Shown: positions 1-12,250, counted from the stretch's first letter. The stretch is DNA of 64,000 nucleotides from Paratinospora sagittata (GCA_035771175.1 CM069611.1:13732366-13796365), one strand, 5' to 3'. The notes: generated from the sequence alone by a model not told the origin. A program made the numbers and translations.

Positions 1-3000
1 ATTTAAGCAATCGATAAGTAAACTTTAAATGGCCCTAACGTTTTCATTTTAACTTCAATTTTAGTAATTTAAAATGCGTTTGAAAGAGGAATAAAAGATC
101 TAGCAAACTAGATGCTTTAATTACTTTTCGGTCACTGGTCCCATTGCTATTAAATGTTCAAACTATTAATCAACCGTGACCGGTCACCGGTGGTCGAAAA
201 GTAAGTTAAAGCACATGAATTTGTAGATCTTCTCTTCCTCTTTCCACGACATTTTCAATTACTCAAATCGGAGTTAAAACGAAAAAGTTATGGTTATTTG
301 AAGTTAACTTACCGACCGTTTACCGAACGGTGCATCATTTCAACAATCGATAACTAAACTTCAAATGTCCCTAATGTTTTTCTTTCAACTCCTATTTTCG
401 TGATCTAATATGCGTTGGAAAGAGGAATAAAAGATCTAGTAAGCTAGATGCTTTAAATAACTTTCCGGTAACCTGTGACCGGTGATCGAAAAGTTAGTTA
501 ATGCTATTCTTCTCTTCCTGCTTCCACCGCATTTTGAATTACTAAAATCATAGTTAAAAGAAAAAAGTTATGGTAATTTAAAGTTTACTTACCAATTGTT
601 TACCGAACGGTATATCATTTAAGCAATCGATAAGTAAACTATAAATAACCCTAACGTTTTCATTTTAACTTCGATTTTAGTAATTTAAAATGAGTTTGGA
701 AGAGGAATAAAAGATCTAGTAAACTAGGTGCTATAATTACTTTCTGGTCACGGGTCCCGTTGCTATTAAATGTTCAAACTATTAATCAACCATGACCGGT
801 CACCGGTGTTCGAAAAGTAAGTTAAAGCACATGAATTTGTAGATCTTCTCTTTCTCTTCCCACCACATTTTCAACTACTCAAATCGAAGTTTAAACAAAA
901 AATCTATGGTCATTTGAAGTTTACTTATCAATTGTTTACCGAACGGTATATCATTTAAGCAATCGATAGGTAAACTTTAAATGACCCTAACGTTTTCATT
1001 TTAACTTTGATTTTAGTAATTTAAAATGCGTTTGAAAGAAAAAGAAAAGATCTAGCAAACTAGGTGCGTTAATTACTTTTTGGCCACCGGCCGCATTGTT
1101 ATTAAACGTTCAAACTATTAATCAACCATGACCGGTCAGTGGTGTTCGAAAAGTAAGTTGATGCAATATATTAGTAGATCTTCTCTTCCTCTTCCCACCG
1201 CATTTTCAATTACTCAAATAGGAGAGATAAAACGAAAAAGCTATGGTCATTTAAAGTTTACTTATCGATTGTTTACCCAACGGTATATCATTTAAGCAAT
1301 CGATAAGTAAACTTCTAATGACCCTAACGTTTTAATTTTAACTCCTATTTTAGTAATTTACAATGCGTTGGAAAGAGGAAGAAAAAATCTAGTAAAGTAG
1401 TTGCTTTAATTACTTTCTGGTAACCGGTCTCGTTGCTATTAAATGTTCAAACTATTAATCGACCATGACCGGTCACCAGTGGTCGAAATGTAAGTTAATG
1501 CAATATATTTGTAGATCTTCTCTTTCTCTTCCCACCACATTTTCAATTACTCAAATAGGAGATCAAACGAAAAAGCTATGGTCATTTGAAGTTTACTTAT
1601 TGATTGTTTACCGAACGGTGTATCATTTAAGCAATCGATAAGTAAACTTTAAATGACCCTAACGTTTTCATTTTAACTTCGATTTTAGTAATTTAAAATG
1701 CGTTTGAAAGAGGAGTAAAAGATCTAGTAAACTAGGTGCTTTTATTACTTTTCGGTCACCGGTCCCGTTGCTATTAAACGTTCAAACTATTAATCAACCG
1801 TGACTGGTCATCAGTGTTCAGAAAGTAAGTTAATGCAATATATTTGTAGATCTTCTCTTCCTCTTTCCACCGGATTTTCAATTACTCAAATAGGAGATAA
1901 AACAAAAAAATTATAGTCATTTGAAGTTTACTTATCGATTGTTTACCGAATGGTATATCATTTAAGGAGTCGATAAGTAAACTTTTAATGACCCTAACGT
2001 TTTAATTTTAACTCCGATTTTAGTAATTTAAAATGCGTTTGAAAGAGGAATAAAATATCTAGTAAACTAGGTGCTTTAAGTACTTTCCGGTAACCGGTCC
2101 TGTTGCTACTAAATGTTCAAATTATTAATCAACCGTGACCGGTCACGGGTGTTCGAAAAGTAAGTTAATGCAATATATTTGTTATCTTCTCTTCCTTTTC
2201 CCTCCGCATTTTAAATTACTCAAATAGAAGGTAAAACGAAAAAGTTATGGTCATTTGAGGCTAACTTACCGATCGTTTACCGAACGGTGCATCATTTCAG
2301 CGATCGATAAGTAAACTTCAAATGACCCTAACGTTTTAATTTTAACTCCGATTTTAGTAATTTAAAATGGGTTTGAAAGAGGAATAAAAGATCTAGAAAA
2401 CTAGGTGCTTTAATTACTTTTCGATAATCGGTCCCGTTGCTATTAAATGTTCAAACTATTAATCAACCGTGGCCAGTCACTGGTGGTGGAAAAGTAAGTT
2501 AAAGCACATGAATTTGTAGATCTTCTCTTCCTTTTTCCTTCACATTTTCAATTACTCAAATCGGAGTTAAAACAAAAAAGTTATGGTCATTTGAGGTTAA
2601 CTTACCGATCGTTTGTCGAACGGTACATCATTTCAGCAATCGGTAAGTAAACTTCAAATGTCCCTAACATTTTTCTTTTAACTCCTATTTTGGTGATTTA
2701 ATATGCGTTGGAAAGAAGAATAAAAAATATTGCAAACTAGGTTCTTTAATTACATACCGGTAATCGGTCTCGTTGCTATTAAATGTTCAAACTATTAATC
2801 GAACGTGACCTGTGATAGAAAAGTAAGTGAAAGCACATGAATTTGTAGATCTTTTCTTCCTCCTTCCACCGCATTTTGAATTACTAAAGTCAGAGTTAAA
2901 ACGAAAAAGTTATGGTCATTTAATGTTTACTTACCGATTGTTTACCGAACGGTGTATCATTTAAGCAATCGATATCATTTAAGCAATCGATAAGTAAACT

Positions 3001-3582
3001 TCGAATGACCCTAACGTTTTCATTTTAACTTCGATTTTAGTAATTTAAAATGCGTTTGAAAGAGGAGTAAAAGATCTAGTAAACTAGGTTCTTTAATTAC
3101 TTTCTGGTGACCGGTCTCGTTGCTATTAAATGTTCAAACTATTAATCGACCGTGACCGGTCACAAGTGGTTGAAACGTAAGTTAATGCAATATATTTGTA
3201 GATCTTCACTTCTTTTTCCCACTGCATTTTCAATTACCCAAATAGGAGATAAAACAAAAAAACTATGGTCATTTGAAGTTTACTTATCGATTGTTTACCG
3301 AACGGTATATCAATTAAGCAATTGATAAGTAAACTTCCAATGACCCTAACGTTTTCATTTGAACTACGAATCTAGTCATTTAAAATGCGTTTGAAAGAGG
3401 AAGAAAAGATCTTGTAAACTAGTTGCTTTAATTACTTTTCGTTATCTGGTCTCATTACTATTAAATGTTCAAATTATTAATCGACCGTGACCGGTCACCC
3501 GTGGTCGAAAAGTAAGTTAATGCAATATATTTGCAGATCTTCTCTTCCTCTTCCCACCGCATTTTCAATTACTCAAATAGGC
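1..3582 (+). repeat. 336-bp satellite array, block 1
   Basis: Tandem AT-rich satellite. The landmark AATCGATAAGTAAAC recurs near 10, 346, 626, 962, 1299, 1634 and 1969, giving a period of about 335-337 bp with one shortened unit (about 280 bp). Other fixed landmarks are AGATCTAGTAAACTAG, GACCGGTCACCGGT and a stem-loop around ACCGAACGGT. Each monomer is an inverted pair of half-units: in the first monomer AGATCT lies at 96-101 and again at 225-230, with mirrored flanks. All monomers run in the same direction. No coding capacity is credible here. The block ends where element A begins. Confidence 0.95.
2956..2991 (+). repeat. 18-bp tandem duplication inside a monomer
   Basis: The 18 bp ATCATTTAAGCAATCGAT occurs twice back to back (2956-2973 and 2974-2991), lengthening the loop and right arm of the monomer dyad. 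It looks like a local slippage or end-joining event and is not seen in neighbouring monomers. Confidence 0.85.
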
Positions 3583-4546
3583 TATGATTGTAGTAGGAAT
3601 TTTTCTTGTTGCCCTGTTGCAGGTGTTTTTCCCTTATTCATTCTCTGCTCCTGTAAGATCTTCTCTTGTTCAAAACTCATGGCCTTGTCAACAACCTCTT
3701 TGTAAATCTTGAGATCCAAGATCGACAAGGCTTGTCGAATATCATGGCGAAAGCCATTATAAAATTTCTCAGTCTTATCTTGCTTCGTTGAGATGGTGGA
3801 GAGATAGTAGACTAATAATTCTTTAAACTTTCCAGCATATTCCCTGACTGTCATGGTGCCCTGGTATAACTTAGCGAATTCCTGGTGCTTTTGCCTCTTC
3901 ACAGCCGCAGGAAAATACTCATCAATAAACATTGACTCGAACTGTTGCCAAGTCATATCTGCTATGTTGACTCTTGGGTCCTCTTTCACTGTTATCCACC
4001 ATGTGTTTGCTCCACCAACAAGTTGGTAGGTCGCTAGTGGAATTTTGCGAGTCTCATCGACTCCCATTGCATCAAGAGCCTTCTTTGACTCATCCAGCCA
4101 CTTTTGCACCTCATTAGCATCAATGGTGCCAACAAAAGTAAGAGGTTGTAGCCTCTTGTACTTTGTAATCTGATCGGTTTGAGATTCCGACCCAAATCTT
4201 ACAAGTGCCTGAACCGTGGCAACCTGATTGGCCGTGGTCTCACGAACGACCGTTTGAACAGTGACTTTCATCGCCTCAATAAATCCGGTGAAGAAGGTTT
4301 CCATACTTGAAGGCATTGCCTACCCAGGTATAGTGGCAGTGTCGGGTGTGGTAATCGATTGCTTAAATGATACTTCAAATGACATTGCTTAAAGGGTGCG
4401 GGTGGGGGTGGTATTGCCTGCCCAGGTATAGTGGTAGTGTCGGGTGTGGCCTGTGCTGTTGTCAGAGGCGGCGGTTCCTGAATCTTAGGAGGTGCCTCCA
4501 CTGCTGGACGGACAATACGTGGCCTTCCTCTCTTCCTGGTTTGCAT
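3583..4546 (-). pseudogene. gag fragment of element A
   Basis: Retrotransposon capsid (gag) N-terminal part, read on the minus strand from the ATG at 4546. It opens with a basic MQTRKRGRPR segment resembling an AT-hook, followed by a proline-rich stretch and the gag core (WWITVKEDPRV, FESMFIDEYFP, TMTVREYAGKF). The frame is broken between 4315 and 4449 by a complex insertion: a 37-bp copy of nearby gag plus a piece of satellite. The 4316-3582 part is therefore in a different frame from the start. The zinc knuckle is missing because the element ends at 3583. A small deletion near 3620, between GTTGC repeats, is seen relative to element B. The fragment is non-functional. Confidence 0.85.
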
Positions 4547-5319
4547 TTTCTCACTGGCAAGGAGAAAATAATACCAAGATTAAGGAACTGTAGCCAAGTA
4601 TAATGTTATAGTATGCTCAGCAACAATTTCGAGAGTACTGCATTGTTAAAATCACTTATTTTTCTAAGTATAGTGTAAGGTTTTTGTTGAGGAATCAAAG
4701 AATTTTATGTGCCTCGTATGTTTGGCCATGTGTAAAAACAAGGTTAAAATGTTTATATAGTAAGTATAAAACTTTGCAAGTATTTCAAATGATTTGGTTA
4801 TGGTCTTTGTGAACATATATATTTCATTGAAAATCTATACGAGTCATAAGAATTCTAAGATTTGCCTCGGTAAAAATCCTAATCTAACGTTCTATCGTGA
4901 TCTTATGCATTCAAACTCTTACTCTTAGTCTTTTCGATTATTATCCAAGTTCATATGTCCCATACCACATGACTTTGGTAATAAGGGTGTTAACGAAGTT
5001 AAGTTGCATGAACACAATCTCTAAAAACATTGGCTGAATAGAAGTTCACCAATAGTATCTTTCAAGTTTACTAGTCCCATGCCGTGTAAACTTAGTGATA
5101 ATGTTAGTAATGCAACTTTCTCCAAATGTTTCTTTTCACACAAGGTCATGAGTTTTCTTACTTCCACATTTTATTTAGTATATTCCAATTTTGTTGTGTC
5201 CCGTACCACTCCAAAGTTAGTGATACAAAAGAAAGAATGGTTGTAAGTCGGCCCACCAAAGATAGTCTTAAACAAAACATTTCATTCATATATAAAAGAA
5301 AAACTTACAATTTCAGTAA
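4547..5319 (-). other. Conserved spacer between ORF1 and gag (element A)
   Basis: About 770 bp with no ORF of note, aligned throughout with the spacers of elements B (28223-29017) and C (53529-54317). It holds three imperfect direct repeats of roughly 120 bp built around a TATGGGAC-like core with nearby AACTTGGA. Its gag-proximal end is pyrimidine-rich and finishes in TTGCCAG eight bases before the gag ATG, which resembles a plant 3' splice site. It could be an intron end or the leader of a gag mRNA. That reading is inference. Confidence 0.6.
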
Positions 5320-6912
5320 TCAGTTTTGATTTTCCTGCCTACTACCGCTCCTTCTAGATCTCTTGCTAGGTACAGAACGACTACTAACAGAAGGTTGAGA
5401 GTTTGCTCGCTCTGCGTCAGAGTTTTGCATACATGTTAATATATTATTTTGGGTCTCTCTCATTTCAGCAATATTGGATGCCATTTCATCTAACCGTTCA
5501 AATAGGTTAGTCGGTTGTCCCATTGGTGGTTGATGAGTCGTTTGTCTCGTAGGTGGAGGGTAGGCCATAGGCATTGGGGGAAAGTATTGGTTGTATGGGT
5601 GATTCATAGGTGGAAGGTAGTTGTTTTGATTGTGCGGGGATCCCCTAACTGGAACCCCTTGGATATTTGGATATGTTTGTGGTGAAAATTTTTGAAACAA
5701 TGGGCTCATTGGGATGTTTTGCCCTTCAAAATTTGGTGACGCCCAATATGGTTGTTGTTGGTTCACAGCAACTTGTGGAACTGGCTGATACTGTACCTTA
5801 GGAGTTGGAAATCTTTGGTACGAAGTGTGGCCTTGAGTTGGCACGTTCCAAGTTGGTGGATTTGCTTGCGTACCTTGTCTATCATGACTTTGTTGAGGTT
5901 GATTTAGTGTGGCATATAACACTTCCTTAGTGAATGGTCGATCGGTTGGATCACTATTCGGGACTGGGTCTGATGTAGGACTCTAATTTGACTCTTTATT
6001 TGGTCCTTCTCTGACGGGCATCTTGCGTCGACTTTTTTGAAGGCAACGTCCATGCTTGTCTCTCATTCTTTCGACATTTCTTATCGTTGTGCCGAATACT
6101 TCTTCGTCAGTTACCCGTCCACTTGTGCCATATGTCTTGAAGATAGAGGATGCTGTAACTGGTTCAGTGATCTGCTTTGACGTTCCATCTAAAGTGTCGA
6201 TGTTTGCCTTGTATAGTATCCTCATAATCAAGACTCCGTAGCCGAAGAATTCTTTTCTCAAAGGGTTTTGTATCACTCTCAACATTTGTTGGATAATAAT
6301 GTGAGGTAGGGAGACTTTAATTTTCTTCTTTATGCAGTATAACATAAGAAGTTGATCCCTTGACATAGTGCCTCTAGTCCCCCTTTCTGGCAAGATGTTA
6401 CCGTATACAATCTTTCCGAGGCCGGCAAGAGATGGCTTAATATGATTGTTTGGGAGGTTGGCGTACGTCGATTGAGTGTATGGCTCTTTGGCGAGGGAAT
6501 TGAACAATTGTTCATTAGACTCTGCGATCTCTGCAACTGTCTGGGGTTCATGTGTATCAATAATCCTCTCCTCAATCGGAATCTCCAAAAGTCGAGCAAT
6601 AATCTCGATGTTGATAGGAATTTTCATTCCCATGACTGTTGTCTCCAAAATAGGGCTGATCCCATATCCTTGAAGTCCCACACAATTCATGGCTTCATAG
6701 AAGGATCTCACCAAGTTGTAAGAGACGTGACCCTTGACTTTGGTTATATTTAACCAACCCAGTGTTGCGAGTTTGTCGTGAAGGATTGGGCGAAGGCGGA
6801 GATATCTATTGTTGATGCTCCTCATAGTCATAACCTCCATTTTGGACAATTCCTTGAGTCTAGTGGGAATTGGTTCCCTGCTAGTGGAAGTTGCTCTTTC
6901 ACTTGAAGCCAT
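5320..6912 (-). pseudogene. ORF1 of element A, plant transposon-protein-like
   Basis: Extra ORF between the leader and gag, about 530 codons from the ATG at 6912. That start is preferred over the in-frame ATG at 6966 because elements B and C share it (MASxEGATSTS-like). The N-terminal two thirds carries conserved blocks such as FYEAMNCVGL, IPINIEIIARLLEIPIEER, GKIVYGNILPERGTRG and LLMLYCIKKKIKVSLPHII. Their spacing resembles the 'putative plant transposon protein' domain found in plant retroelement ORFs. The C-terminal third is rich in P, Q and N, then has a short predicted coiled coil (LFERLDEMASNIAEM) and a basic RS-rich tail. One in-frame TAG at 5983-5985 interrupts it; the downstream part stays in the same frame. 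Function unknown. Confidence 0.7.
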
Positions 6913-7029
6913 TCTTTTGCTGAAAGGAAATAAATTTGTGAAAGACACAAAATATATTCCTAACATTTTTAAGATTTATTCTTTGTCTGTTAGACAATAT
7001 TTTTCTATTCTTAATGTTTATGCCATCAT

Positions 7030-7795
7030 TTAATCCAAATTTTTCTATTGGCAATATGATATAATATATATCGTATTCATATATGAATGTATAGATATAT
7101 ATATATATTTAATCTTAACTATATATATATAGTTTTTATAAATCAACTATATATATATTTTAAATTAAACTATATAAAAATCATATATAGTTTTCCTAGA
7201 TATATATTTAATATAAATCTTACTATATATAATTGACATATATATATAGTTCTAGAGATATATATCTAATAATTTTTTTTTTCCAAAATTTTTCATTGGT
7301 AACAAGGTATATATATATCTCCTATATGCATAGATATATAGATATATATATTTAATCATAACAATATATATAGTTTTCATAAATCATAACTATATATATA
7401 TATATATATTTAAATCAAACTATATAAAAAATCATATAGTTTTCTAGATATATATTTAATATAAATCTCAACTATATATAATTGACATATGTATATATAG
7501 TTCTAGAGATATATATATCTAATAAAATTTTTCATTTAAAATTTTTTTCATTATCAACATGGTATATATATATATCTCCTATATGCATAGATATATAGAT
7601 ATATATATTTAATCGTAACAATATATATAGTTTTCATTAATCATAACTATATATATATATTTCTAAACTATATAAAACTATATAGTTTTCTTAGATATAT
7701 TTTTAATACAAATCTTAACTATATATACTTTATATATATATAGTTCTAAAGATATATATATCTAATGAAAATTTTCTTCCCCTAATTTGATGGAC
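7030..7795 (-). repeat. AT-rich tandem repeats in the element A leader
   Basis: Region between primer site and ORF1 made almost wholly of TA-rich DNA. It contains about three tandem units of roughly 250 bp, marked by CTCCTATATGCATAGATATA near 7318 and 7577 and a diverged unit before them. Each unit contains CTATATATATAG-type short palindromes. Elements B and C have the same region with different unit numbers. Confidence 0.75.
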
Positions 7796-7817
7796 TTGGG
7801 CGGGCTGTGGACCGTAC

Positions 7818-7829
7818 GCTTTGATACCA
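7818..7829 (-). other. Primer-binding site, element A
   Basis: The minus strand reads TGGTATCAAAGC a few bases inside the LTR end. This matches the complement of the initiator Met-tRNA 3' end (TGGTATCAGAGC) with one mismatch. It fixes the strand and the LTR boundary. Confidence 0.75.
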
Positions 7830-7834
7830 TTAAA

Positions 7835-8955
7835 TGTTGTCCGCCCGGACACGCCTAAATCAGCGGAACGCTCGCGGACGGGGCGCGCATTTGGAATAAT
7901 AACAATGGTAACAACAGAGTATGCATCAAAAATATATAGCAATACAGTACAAATCTGATTTCATTTAATTCAGAATATAATTTGTACATGAAATGGTTAA
8001 GGGAACATACTCCCTAAAATCCCCAATGAATAATACAAATGGTACAAAATGTGGGTCCCATAACCTGCACCCAGTCCACCCTAATTTCCTATGAAAGATT
8101 GCATAATAATGGAGTGAGCTTAACCCGCTCAGTGGGTAAATAGTTCGTGAGTATAACAATTAATAAAACATACTTCAATATCAAATATCTAAAATACACA
8201 TGTGAGCATCATAATCAATCAATATGTATGTATGCATGACACCGTCTCGTAATGGTTTGATGAACGTACATCGCTTGAGTTCACATACAAGTGTCCTTGC
8301 CCGGGCGTAGCCAGGTTCTCACTGTACGTCCCTCCTCAGGAATGATGCTCTGGATTCACGTACTGATGTCCGTCCCCGGACCTAGCCAGGTTTTCTTGTA
8401 CGTCCCTCTACAGAGAAATATAATGAATAGCGAGCAATGCTCCTAACTATTCTATGAGTCATAAACCATATACGTCCCTAGGTGGTGATATGTATGATGC
8501 CAATGCATTATAACAGTGTAATACATGAATTCCAAATATACAGGCATAAGTGCGGCAATATAAACATTATATGACATAATGCAGTGTAAATGAACAGTAG
8601 ACATAATAATAATTGAATGTAAACTTGAATAAAAGTTATGAAACACACAAACTTATATTTCGTTCCCCACTTTCAGATAAGAATTTCTTCTTTTTTCAGA
8701 TCTGGTGCTTTCCTCCGGACAGAACTTCGTCGCACCGTACCGAGAGTCTCGAACAGAGAGTCTCAAAAGACTAAAAACTCAAAATGAGTGAAAAGATGAG
8801 GAAAAATCACTATTTGGAGTGGATTTGGTGTGATAAATGAAGAGGGGGGGTTGGTTTATATAGAGGTTTTGGTGCTTGAATGTTCGGGCATGCGCCAGAA
8901 CGTTCGGGCGTTGCCCTAAATTTTATTTTTTTTTGTGCAATTCTAGGGTATTACA
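7835..8955 (-). repeat. 5' LTR of element A
   Basis: Starts on the minus strand with TGTAATACCCTAGAATTGCA at 8955. Its U3 has about two copies of the GAACGTTCGGGC minisatellite (about 8878-8924), directly upstream of a TATA-like CTATATAAA (8863-8855). It lacks a segment of about 284 bp that is present in the LTRs of elements B and C; the breakpoint is at about 8508 and has a 3-bp ATG/CAT identity. It ends next to the primer site near 7835. Here the terminal CA is degenerate. Confidence 0.85.
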
Positions 8956-10240
8956 GTTTCAACTTCCATTTTAGTGATTTAATAATTGTTGGAAAGAGGA
9001 AGAAAATATTTAGTAAACTAGTTGCTTTAATTACTTTTCGGTAACCGGTCTCGTTGCTATTGAATGTTAAAACTATTAATCAACCGTGACCGGTCACCGG
9101 TGGTCGAAAAATTAAGTTAATGTAATATATTTGTAGGTCTTCTCTTCCTCTTCCCACCACATTTTAATTTACTCAAGTAGGAGATAAAACAAAAAAACTA
9201 TGGTTATTTGAAGTTTACTTATCGATTGTTTATCGAACGGTATATCATTTAAGCAATCGATAAGTAAACTTCAAATGACCTTAAAGTTTTCATTTTAACT
9301 TCGATTTTAGTAATTTAAAATGCGTTTGAAAGAGGAAGAAAAGATCTTGTAAACTAGTTGCTTTAATTACTTTCCGGTAAACGGTCTCGTTGCTATTAAA
9401 TGTTCAAACTATTAATCGACCGGGACCGATCACCAGTGGTCGAAAAGTAAGTTAATGCAATATATTTGTAGATCTTCTATTCCTTTTCCCACCTCATTTT
9501 TACTTACACAAAAAGGAGATAAAACGAAAAAGCCAGGGTCATTTGAAGTTTACTTATCGATTGTTTACCGAACGGTACATCATTTAAGCAATCGATAAGT
9601 AAACTTCAAATGACCCTAAAGTTTTCATTTTAACTTCGGTTTTAGTAATTTAAAATGCGTTTGAAAGAGGAAGAAAAGATCTTGTAAACTAGTTGCTTTA
9701 ATTACTTTTCGGTAACCAGTCTCGTTGCTATTAAATGTTAAACTATTAATCGACCGTGACCGGTCACCAATGGTCGAAAAGTAAGTTAATTCAATATATT
9801 TGTAGATCTTCTCTTCCTCTTTCCACCGCATTTTCAATTACTCAAATAGGAGATAAAACGAAAAAGCTATGGTCATTCGAAGTTTACTTATCGATTGTCT
9901 ACCGAACGGTATATCATTTAAGCAATCGATAAGTAAATTTCAAATGACCCTACCGTTTTCATTTTAACTTCGATTTAGTAATTTAAAATGCGTTTGAAAG
10001 AGGAAGAAAAATCTTCGAAACTAGTTGCTTTAATTACTTTCCAATAAACGGTCTTGTTGCTATTAAATGTTCAAACTATTAATCGACCGTGACCGGTCAC
10101 CAGTGGTTGAAAAGTATGTTAATGCAATATATTTGTAGATCTTCTCTTTCTTTTCCCACCTCATTTGAAATTACTCAAATAGGAGGCAAAACGAAAAAGC
10201 TTTGGTCATTTGAAGTTTACTGATCGATTGTTTACCGAAC

Positions 10241-12250
10241 AATATATCATTTAAGCAATCAATAAGTAACTTCAAATGACCCTAACGTTTTAATTTTAAC
10301 TCTGATTTTAGTAATTTAAAATGCGCTTGAAATACGAATAAAAGAACTAGTAAACGAGGTGCTTTAATTACTTTTCAATAACCAGACCCGTTGCTATTAA
10401 ATGATCAAATTATTAATCAACCGTGACCGGTCATCGGTGTTCCGAAAGTAAGTTAAAGCACATGAATTTGTAGATCTTCTCTTCCTCTTTCCACCGCATT
10501 TTCAATTACTCAAATAAGAGATAAAACGAAAAAGTTATGGTCATTTAAAATTTACTTACCGATTGTTCACCGAACGGTGTATCATTTAAGCTATCAATAA
10601 GTAAATTTCAAATGACCCTACCGTTTTTATTTTGACTCTGATTTTAGTTATTTATAATGGGTTTGAAAGAGGAATAAAAGATCTAGTAAAGTAGGTACCT
10701 CAATTACTTTTCGGTAACCGGTCCCGTTGCTATTAAATGTTCAAACTATTAATCGATCGTGATCGGTTACCGGGGTTCGTAAAGTTAGTTAAAGCACAAG
10801 AAATTGTAGATCCTCTCTTCTTCCTTCCACCGCATTTTGAATTACTAAAATCAGAGTTAAAACAATAAAGTTATGGTCATTTGAACTTTACATATCGATT
10901 CTTTACTGAACGGTATATCATTTAAGCAATCGATAAGTAAACTTCAAATGACCTTAACGTTTTCATTTTAACTCCGAATCTAGTGATTTAAAATGCGTTT
11001 GAAAGAGGAAGAAAACATCTAGTAAACTAGTTGCTTTAATTACTTTCAGGTAACCGGTCTCATTTCTATTAAATGTTCAAACTATTAATCGAACGTGACC
11101 GGTCACCAGTGGTCGAAATGTAAGTTAATGCAATATATTTGTAGATCTTCTCTTCCTCTTCCCACCGCATTTTCAATTACTCAAATAGGAGATAAAACGA
11201 AAAATCTTGGTCATTTGAAGTTTACTTATCGATTGTTTACCGAACAATATATCATTTAAGCAATCAATAAGTAAACTTCAAATGATCCTAACATTTAATT
11301 TTAACTCCGATTTTAGTAATTTAAAATGCGTTTGAAATAAGAATAAAAGATATAGTAAACGAGGTGCTTTAATTACTTTACGATAACCAGACCCGTTGCT
11401 ATTAAATGATCAAACTATTAATCAACCGTGACCGGTCATCGGTGTTCCGAAAGTAAGTTAAAGCACATGAATTTGTAGATCTTCTCTTCCTCTTTCCACC
11501 GCCTTTTCAATTACTTAAATTGGAGATAAAACAAAAAAGTTATGGTAATTTAAAGTTTACTTACCGATTGTTCACCGAACGGTGTATCATTTAAGCTATC
11601 AATAAGTAAATTTCAAATGACCCTGCCATTTTTATTTTAACTCTGATTTTAGTTATTTATAATGGGTTTGAAAGAGGAATAAAAGATCTAGTAAAGTAGG
11701 TACCTCAATTACTTTTCGGAAACCGGTCCCGTTGCTATTAAATGTTCAAACTATTAATCGATCGTGATCGGTCACTGGGTTCGTAATGTAAGTGAAAGCA
11801 CATGAAATTGTACATCCTCTCTTCTTCCTTCCACCGCATTTTGACTTACTAAAATCAGAGTTAAAACGATAAAGTTATGGTCATTTGAACTTTACTTATC
11901 GATTGTTTACTGAACGATATATCATTTAAGCAATCGATAAGTAAATTTCAAATGACCTTAATGTTTTCATTTTAACTCCGAATCTAGTGATTTAAAACGT
12001 GTTTGAAAGAGGAAGAAAACATCTAGTAAACTAGTTGCTTTAATGACTTTCTGGTAACCTTTCTCGTTGCTATTAAATTTTCAAACTATTAATCGAACGT
12101 GACCGGTTACCAGTGGTCGAAATGTAAGTTAATGCAATATATTTGTAGATCTTCTCTTCCTCTTCCCACCGCATTTTCAAATACTCAAATAGGAGATAAA
12201 ACGAAAAAGCTATGGTCATTTGAAGTTTACTTATCGATTGTTTACTGAAC
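10241..12250 (+). repeat. 3-monomer higher-order repeat, two copies
   Basis: Two adjacent blocks of about 1005 bp. The marker GAACAATATATCATTTAAGC occurs near 10238 and 11243. Each is followed in the same order by a monomer with AAACGAGGTGC and CCAGACCCGTTGC, a monomer with AAAGTAGGTACCTCAATTAC, and a monomer with ACATCTAGTAAACTAGTTGC. Differences between copies are scattered single bases, so the duplication is older than the one at 39.7-43 kb. Confidence 0.75.

Larger units (their letters stand above)
3583..8955 (-). mobile_element. Element A: 3'-truncated Ty3/gypsy retrotransposon
   Basis: This minus-strand copy keeps its 5' LTR (7835-8955), primer site, AT-rich leader, ORF1, spacer and the start of gag, and then stops inside gag at the satellite junction near 3583. 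Protease, RT, integrase and the 3' LTR are absent. The right flank resumes in satellite at GTTTCAACTTCC. The left flank stops roughly 120 bp earlier in the monomer, so there is no target duplication and some satellite was lost with the 3' half of the element. It is the most truncated of the three copies of this family in the window. Confidence 0.9.

Noticed and set aside
1..3582. CRISPR-like or spaced repeat array
   Set aside because: The period is ~336 bp, the whole unit is repeated without unique spacers, and the context is plant heterochromatin.
7080..7790. Origin of replication or matrix-attachment role for the TA-rich runs
   Set aside because: They are TA-rich, but their fixed place in the leader of all three retrotransposon copies explains them; nothing specific supports another role.
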